A stretch of DNA of 64,000 nucleotides from positions 29,070,948 to 29,134,947 of the forward strand of contig OX621236.1 of NCBI GenBank assembly GCA_951640165.1, read 5' to 3'. The DNA is from Pseudoips prasinana (lineage: Eukaryota; Arthropoda; Insecta; Lepidoptera; Nolidae). Position numbers and translations under genes: made by a program. Numbering within the stretch: the stretch's first letter is position 1; each line of letters starts with the position of its first letter. Below are positions 59,800 through 64,000 of the stretch, piece after piece. Below the pieces are notes generated by a model. It was not told the origin of the DNA. It saw only the letters and a program-made list of their open reading frames with translations, and ran no database searches.

Positions 59800-60187
59800 A
59801 ATTATTTAAACCAGTAAGGTGAACATTAAACAATTATCTCAAAAATGTTCAGATACATTGCATTCCAAAGTTTGGGTAATTAAGTAAGGACTAAGAAAAG
59901 CAAATCAATTCGTATTGTGAAAGTTGAGACACTATCACAATTGACAACACTATTATTTCAAAGGTAAGTACCTACTCACAGTAAAGTGCTTACCTATTAT
60001 GCTATCGGGCAGTAGAAGCGTCGACTGACATTATCTAATCGTTACATAAATAACAAAAGGCACATTGCCTATAGAAATTCGCAGTGCTACAGGTTACAGC
60101 ATTGCATTGTGTGATGGCGCAAAATATTACCAATGACTGACTGCACGCACACATCCTACATATATGTACGTACTGTCCTTTAAGACT

Positions 60188-60265
60188 CATATATTGTCAC
60201 TGCTCTCAACAGTAGAGAGCAGTGACAATATATGTCCACTCTACCAGACCCAGGTCTGGTAGAGT
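60188..60265. repeat. two adjacent perfect hairpins
   Basis: First: 19-bp arms (60188-60206, 60216-60234), 9-nt loop. Second: 13-bp arms (60238-60250, 60253-60265), 2-nt loop. The two are separated by 3 bases and unrelated in sequence. Confidence 0.92.
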
Positions 60266-60419
60266 CATTAATCTGAACCCCGCGATGTGGGGTGATGTTT
60301 TACTTCGCTCAATAGTGGCATGATAGTAGGTCATTTCATTTATTTATTTCACTTAATAATAGAGTACAATGATGGTCTTAATAGTAGGTTAGTCTCATCT
60401 GTGGTCTCCTTCTGTGAGA

Positions 60420-60535
60420 CAGTCTTGCTCCAGAGGGAGGCCGCCGAGCGGGATCGGGAGCGAGCCGATCCCACTCGTAGACGCATGAGGCGTCGGGGCG
60501 GCGGCTGCGGCAGCCGTTAGCCCAACTCTCCTCGG
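60420..60535. other. GC-rich island of unknown nature
   Basis: GGCCGCCGAGCGGGATCGGG and GGCGTCGGGGCGGCGGCTGC stand out from AT-rich flanks, with open frames on both strands caused by composition. No family recognised; it may be a retroposed fragment. Confidence 0.4.
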
Positions 60536-60737
60536 AGCTGTGGTGGCAGTATGAGAAATAAAATAAATAAAAATGTGAGCCGTCACGGGACGCCTGGCAG
60601 ATGTGAAATATCGACATTATTTTGTAAAAGTAATATGCAGAAAAGAACATATTGTGATAGGAACTAAATATGTCATAATGATAAAATAAAAAGTCGCCAC
60701 GCCAGAAATCTGTTTTACGTGCGGCTATAGATGTTTT

Positions 60738-61500
60738 ACATCAAAAAATAAAATAAATAAATAAAAGTTTATTCACGATACATTCAAATCTTTAACAAAA
60801 AATTTGGTACATCTCCCAAACTGCAAAACAGTTTGTTGGCAGTTCTAGCTCCCGTTTTTACATCTCTTAAACAACTTACAAAATGATTGAAATAGTAGTG
60901 TCCTCTACTGCCGCCATGCAAGCAGCTCCGGGAAGAGAGCGATCTGTTTGTGGCACAGACGCTGTGCAGAAATATAAAGATTTTTCCAGGAGCCACAGTC
61001 TGAGATTATTATTTTACTGTGCCGCTGAACAATCTCTAATATTTTGCGGCAAAGCTTTAAGCACTTTCACACACATAGCATAGAAACTTTTTTGGAATAG
61101 TGTTGTGCAAGCCTTACAATTTATGACAAGTCTATCTCCATGTCTTGTGCTGCAAGGCAAAACATCTTTAGCTGTAGTAAATAACTGTGGTTGCGTTTTC
61201 ACAAATAGGTACACAAATTTCAAAAATGTACAAACATACTAGAGTCATAGTTTTTTTGTCTTTTGATCAATGATTTACATGAGATTGCTCTGTTGTATTT
61301 TGTTTGCAATATAAATGTTCTGGTTATATCTCTTGAGTTGCCACATAGTAAGATATCATACCGCGGGATAGAACGAACGTACACGTGATATGCCATTAAT
61401 ACCATTTGTAATGAGGCAGTTTTGCAAAGTCTTGACAAAACGTATACAAACCTATTGTCACGAGGTCTAGATTGATAACCCCACCTTATCTTAACCAATT
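60738..61500 (-). pseudogene. jockey-like non-LTR retrotransposon, 3' part of ORF2
   Basis: Minus-strand frames in sequence carry LCKTASLQMVLMAYHVYVRS, PRYDILLCGNS, then VKTQPQLFTTAKDVLPCSTR and QKSFYAMCVKVLKALPQNIR. This order (A-Y-H-...-R-Y-G-I-x-L-W-G-N-S, then Y...V-F-V-x-x-N-P-x-L-F) is the region after the reverse-transcriptase palm of jockey-clade elements. The frame breaks at about 61220. The 3' end is a TAAA-rich tail at 60738-60770. Truncated at 5', as is usual for LINE copies. Confidence 0.8.
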
Positions 61501-62674
61501 ATTCTTTTCAATGTCCCTTGATTGTCAAACAGATAATATTGCTGCTTACAGAACAAAATAATCACATGTTGCATTGCTTACAGACACGCAAACCACGGTC
61601 ATTAGGGTAGTACATAATATAGAAATAATATATATGTCTAACGTGAGTACGTACGTGGTGTTTTTTACTTATATTTCGATTTGTGATGAAATGGTTTGTT
61701 GCGAAGGCAGATATATTACAAAGGTTGCCAGCTCAATGCACGATCTAACATATCAAATTTAGTACCTACCTGTTTAATATTACCTAGAAGTATATTTATA
61801 ATTATTTCTAGGTACATATAGATATTTAGGTACACGGTTTGTAGGAAATAATTTACAATAAGATTTATTTCATAACAGTAACGATATTTAGCTAACTTAA
61901 ATTAAGTTATGGTCAAGGATCATGTGTAGGTTTAATTATCTAAATTTTAGCTATATTTTTACTTTTACTTTTATAATTAGTAATGTATCATCAAACCAAG
62001 TTAGCATACAATTTAATGTTACACAAGACTAGTTTTTTGAAAGGTACATCTTCAAAATTACCATGTATCCTATGAATTTATTCAGCACTAGCTACCCTGG
62101 CAGACGCCGTCCTACCCTGAAAAAGAAAAGGAAACTGTAATCTGACCGTAGCGCTCCTATCATGTCTATTGTAATTACAAAAGACGTTAGGTCACAACCA
62201 AAGTTTTAATTACAAAGTTTATTTCATGTATATGAATTAGTCACTATTTGCCAATGATGTTACCTAAAATCCCATGTTATTTAGTCCTTACATACCTAAC
62301 TTCAAACACATTATGAAGTGTTATTTTTCCTTAAAAGTTGGGCAGACCCTCTTTATAACCACGAACCACTTGTATATATTTTTTATATCAATATTAATTT
62401 TGTGTATTCCCCAGTTCAGTTATACGTCATCTTAAAGTTAGGTCAATATGAGGAAAAATCTTTTAAGGTAAATCGAAGTGAATAGGTAGAGGGGATTCAC
62501 GTTCTGACTGAAATCTATTTAGACTTGAATGCACGCGAGGGAAGGAAAAACTGGTTTTGTTCTTATTGACTATGCGCAATGCATTTTGTTTAAGACTGTA
62601 CAGTGAAAAAGAGGTATTGTTTTCCCTTTGCTATTTTGATATTTATTGATTGTTGATATTTATTCTTTAAAGGT

Positions 62675-62930
62675 CACCATAGCCTAGTTGGTGGTGCTCC
62701 TGCCTACGAAGCTGGTGGTCCTGGGTTCGAATCCTGGTAAGTGCAAATATTTGTGTGATGAGCACGAATATTTGTTTCTGAGTCATGGATGTTTTCTATG
62801 TATATCTATATGTATTTATCTATCTATATAAGTATGTATATCGTCGCCTGGTACCCATAGTACAAGCTTTGCTTAGTTTGGGGCTAGGATGATCTGTGTG
62901 ACATTGTCCCCAGATATTATTATTATAATT
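62675..62930 (+). repeat. tRNA-derived SINE, full length
   Basis: Third copy of the 45975 family: CATAGCCTAGTTGGTGGTGC, GGGTTCGAATCCTGG, ATATCGTCGCCTGGTACCC, ending GATGATCTGTGTGACATTG. The stretches 61501-62674 and 62931-64000 around it show no gene or recognisable repeat. Confidence 0.85.
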
Positions 62931-64000
62931 TAGAGCTCTATCTTGGTGGTTTATCCATCATTCTTCGCGGTCTACGCCAAGCCAATGCTGATTCTTATGT
63001 TTTCTTTATAGCCTTAAGTTTTTCTTTCTACTTTACCTTCATTGTATTTTATATGCAAGTGTTACACTGTAGCAACAACGATGTTTCTTCATCTACAAAT
63101 TCTAAAATGTCATTGTTCCTCCTGTCCAATTAGCTGTTAATTTGATTTTGCCAAGACATGGTATATGAATTGACGAAACTATTTGTATCGACTGTTGAGA
63201 GGCCTCTGACCTCTACAACATACTTTCAAGGCTAGAAGACTAGTCTAACTTAATTGGTCACCATTTCTGGTACTGCTAATTGTAAATTGAATATACGTGT
63301 TGTGTTTTGCATTATAAGCTTTCATAACGTAATCTCTATTTATAATTAATTCTGGTGCCTTTTAAAGGGAATTTAGAGCCATGTATGTGTTGCTAACGGT
63401 GACTTTAATGAGATTAAGGGAATTTAGATAGAGTAACAACGGAGATAATATTGTGTACAGTGTAGCTTAGATGAAAAAAAAACAATTGTAATAAACAGTA
63501 GATACCTTTATACTACTCCCACTATCATTAGAGTTTATTGATTTATTGATAGATACAGGGTTTTTAATTCCTTTTGCGAGCGTTGTATTTTTATAATAAA
63601 TATTGTTTATATCATCTTTTCGGCCGTTATTACATTATATCTACATTACCATAACAATCATATTCAATGTTAGCTAGAAGGATAACAAGTAATAATAACA
63701 CTAAGAATAACCCAAAACTGTCTGACAGAGCTCTCACGGATCGCGTCATTGTCAATAAAAAAACCCGTTTGTATTATTCCATTAGATATAATAAAATGTA
63801 AAAATATTTCCTTCGTATCACACACACAGCAGGTATCTAATCTAAAACAGAGACAGTAAAATAATAAATATCTACCTATCTACGAAAAAGCCCATTTGTC
63901 AACTGTTTATGTGTATTTAAGATATATTCTATTCTGATTAAACAACTGAGAACATAAATTTACACATTGTTGCCAGCATGCCTACCATAAGTTCATGTTG

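Overview
The window is AT-rich eukaryotic DNA with spliced genes and many short interspersed elements. Its mix of tRNA-headed SINEs, short Helitrons with TC...CTAG ends, a 5S rRNA-derived SINE and decayed non-LTR retrotransposon pieces points to a moth or butterfly (Lepidoptera). The species cannot be named from the sequence alone.

Genes. Four loci look like host genes. (1) A DAXX-like histone H3.3 chaperone gene on the minus strand (5700 down to the left edge) has three firm exons and perhaps a fourth; its 3' part lies outside. (2) Head to head with it, 137 bp away, a tiny two-exon plus-strand gene (5837-6083) encodes 64 residues and resembles the first half of MOZART1. (3) A complete four-exon gene for the NEDD8-conjugating enzyme UBC12/UBE2M (16394-23191) encodes exactly 183 residues with the catalytic cysteine at 111. 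(4) A short first coding exon (28437-28506), behind a CpG-rich stretch, looks like the start of an isopenicillin-N-synthase-like Fe(II)/2-oxoglutarate oxygenase. I could find no further exon of it in the remaining 35 kb.

Mobile DNA. Almost everything else is transposon debris, and nested insertions let several element ends be read to the base. A 3.35-kb element with 37-bp inverted ends (7340-10693) sits in a SINE with a TATA duplication. It carries about 25 tandem 53-bp units that grew out of a SINE head. A 1.42-kb element (57238-58661) with a perfect 8-bp duplication, also inside a SINE, carries a THAP-domain first exon and is itself invaded by a smaller hAT-like MITE. A MITE with TA duplication (59471-59596) sits inside another SINE. 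Other items are a 203-bp MITE duplicating TTAGG, eight Helitron copies, a 2.4-kb long inverted repeat, and an unusual set of short, nearly perfect hairpins with very small loops.

From 28.5 kb to the right end I see no convincing host exon. This stretch may be the giant first intron of the oxygenase-like gene, or intergenic.
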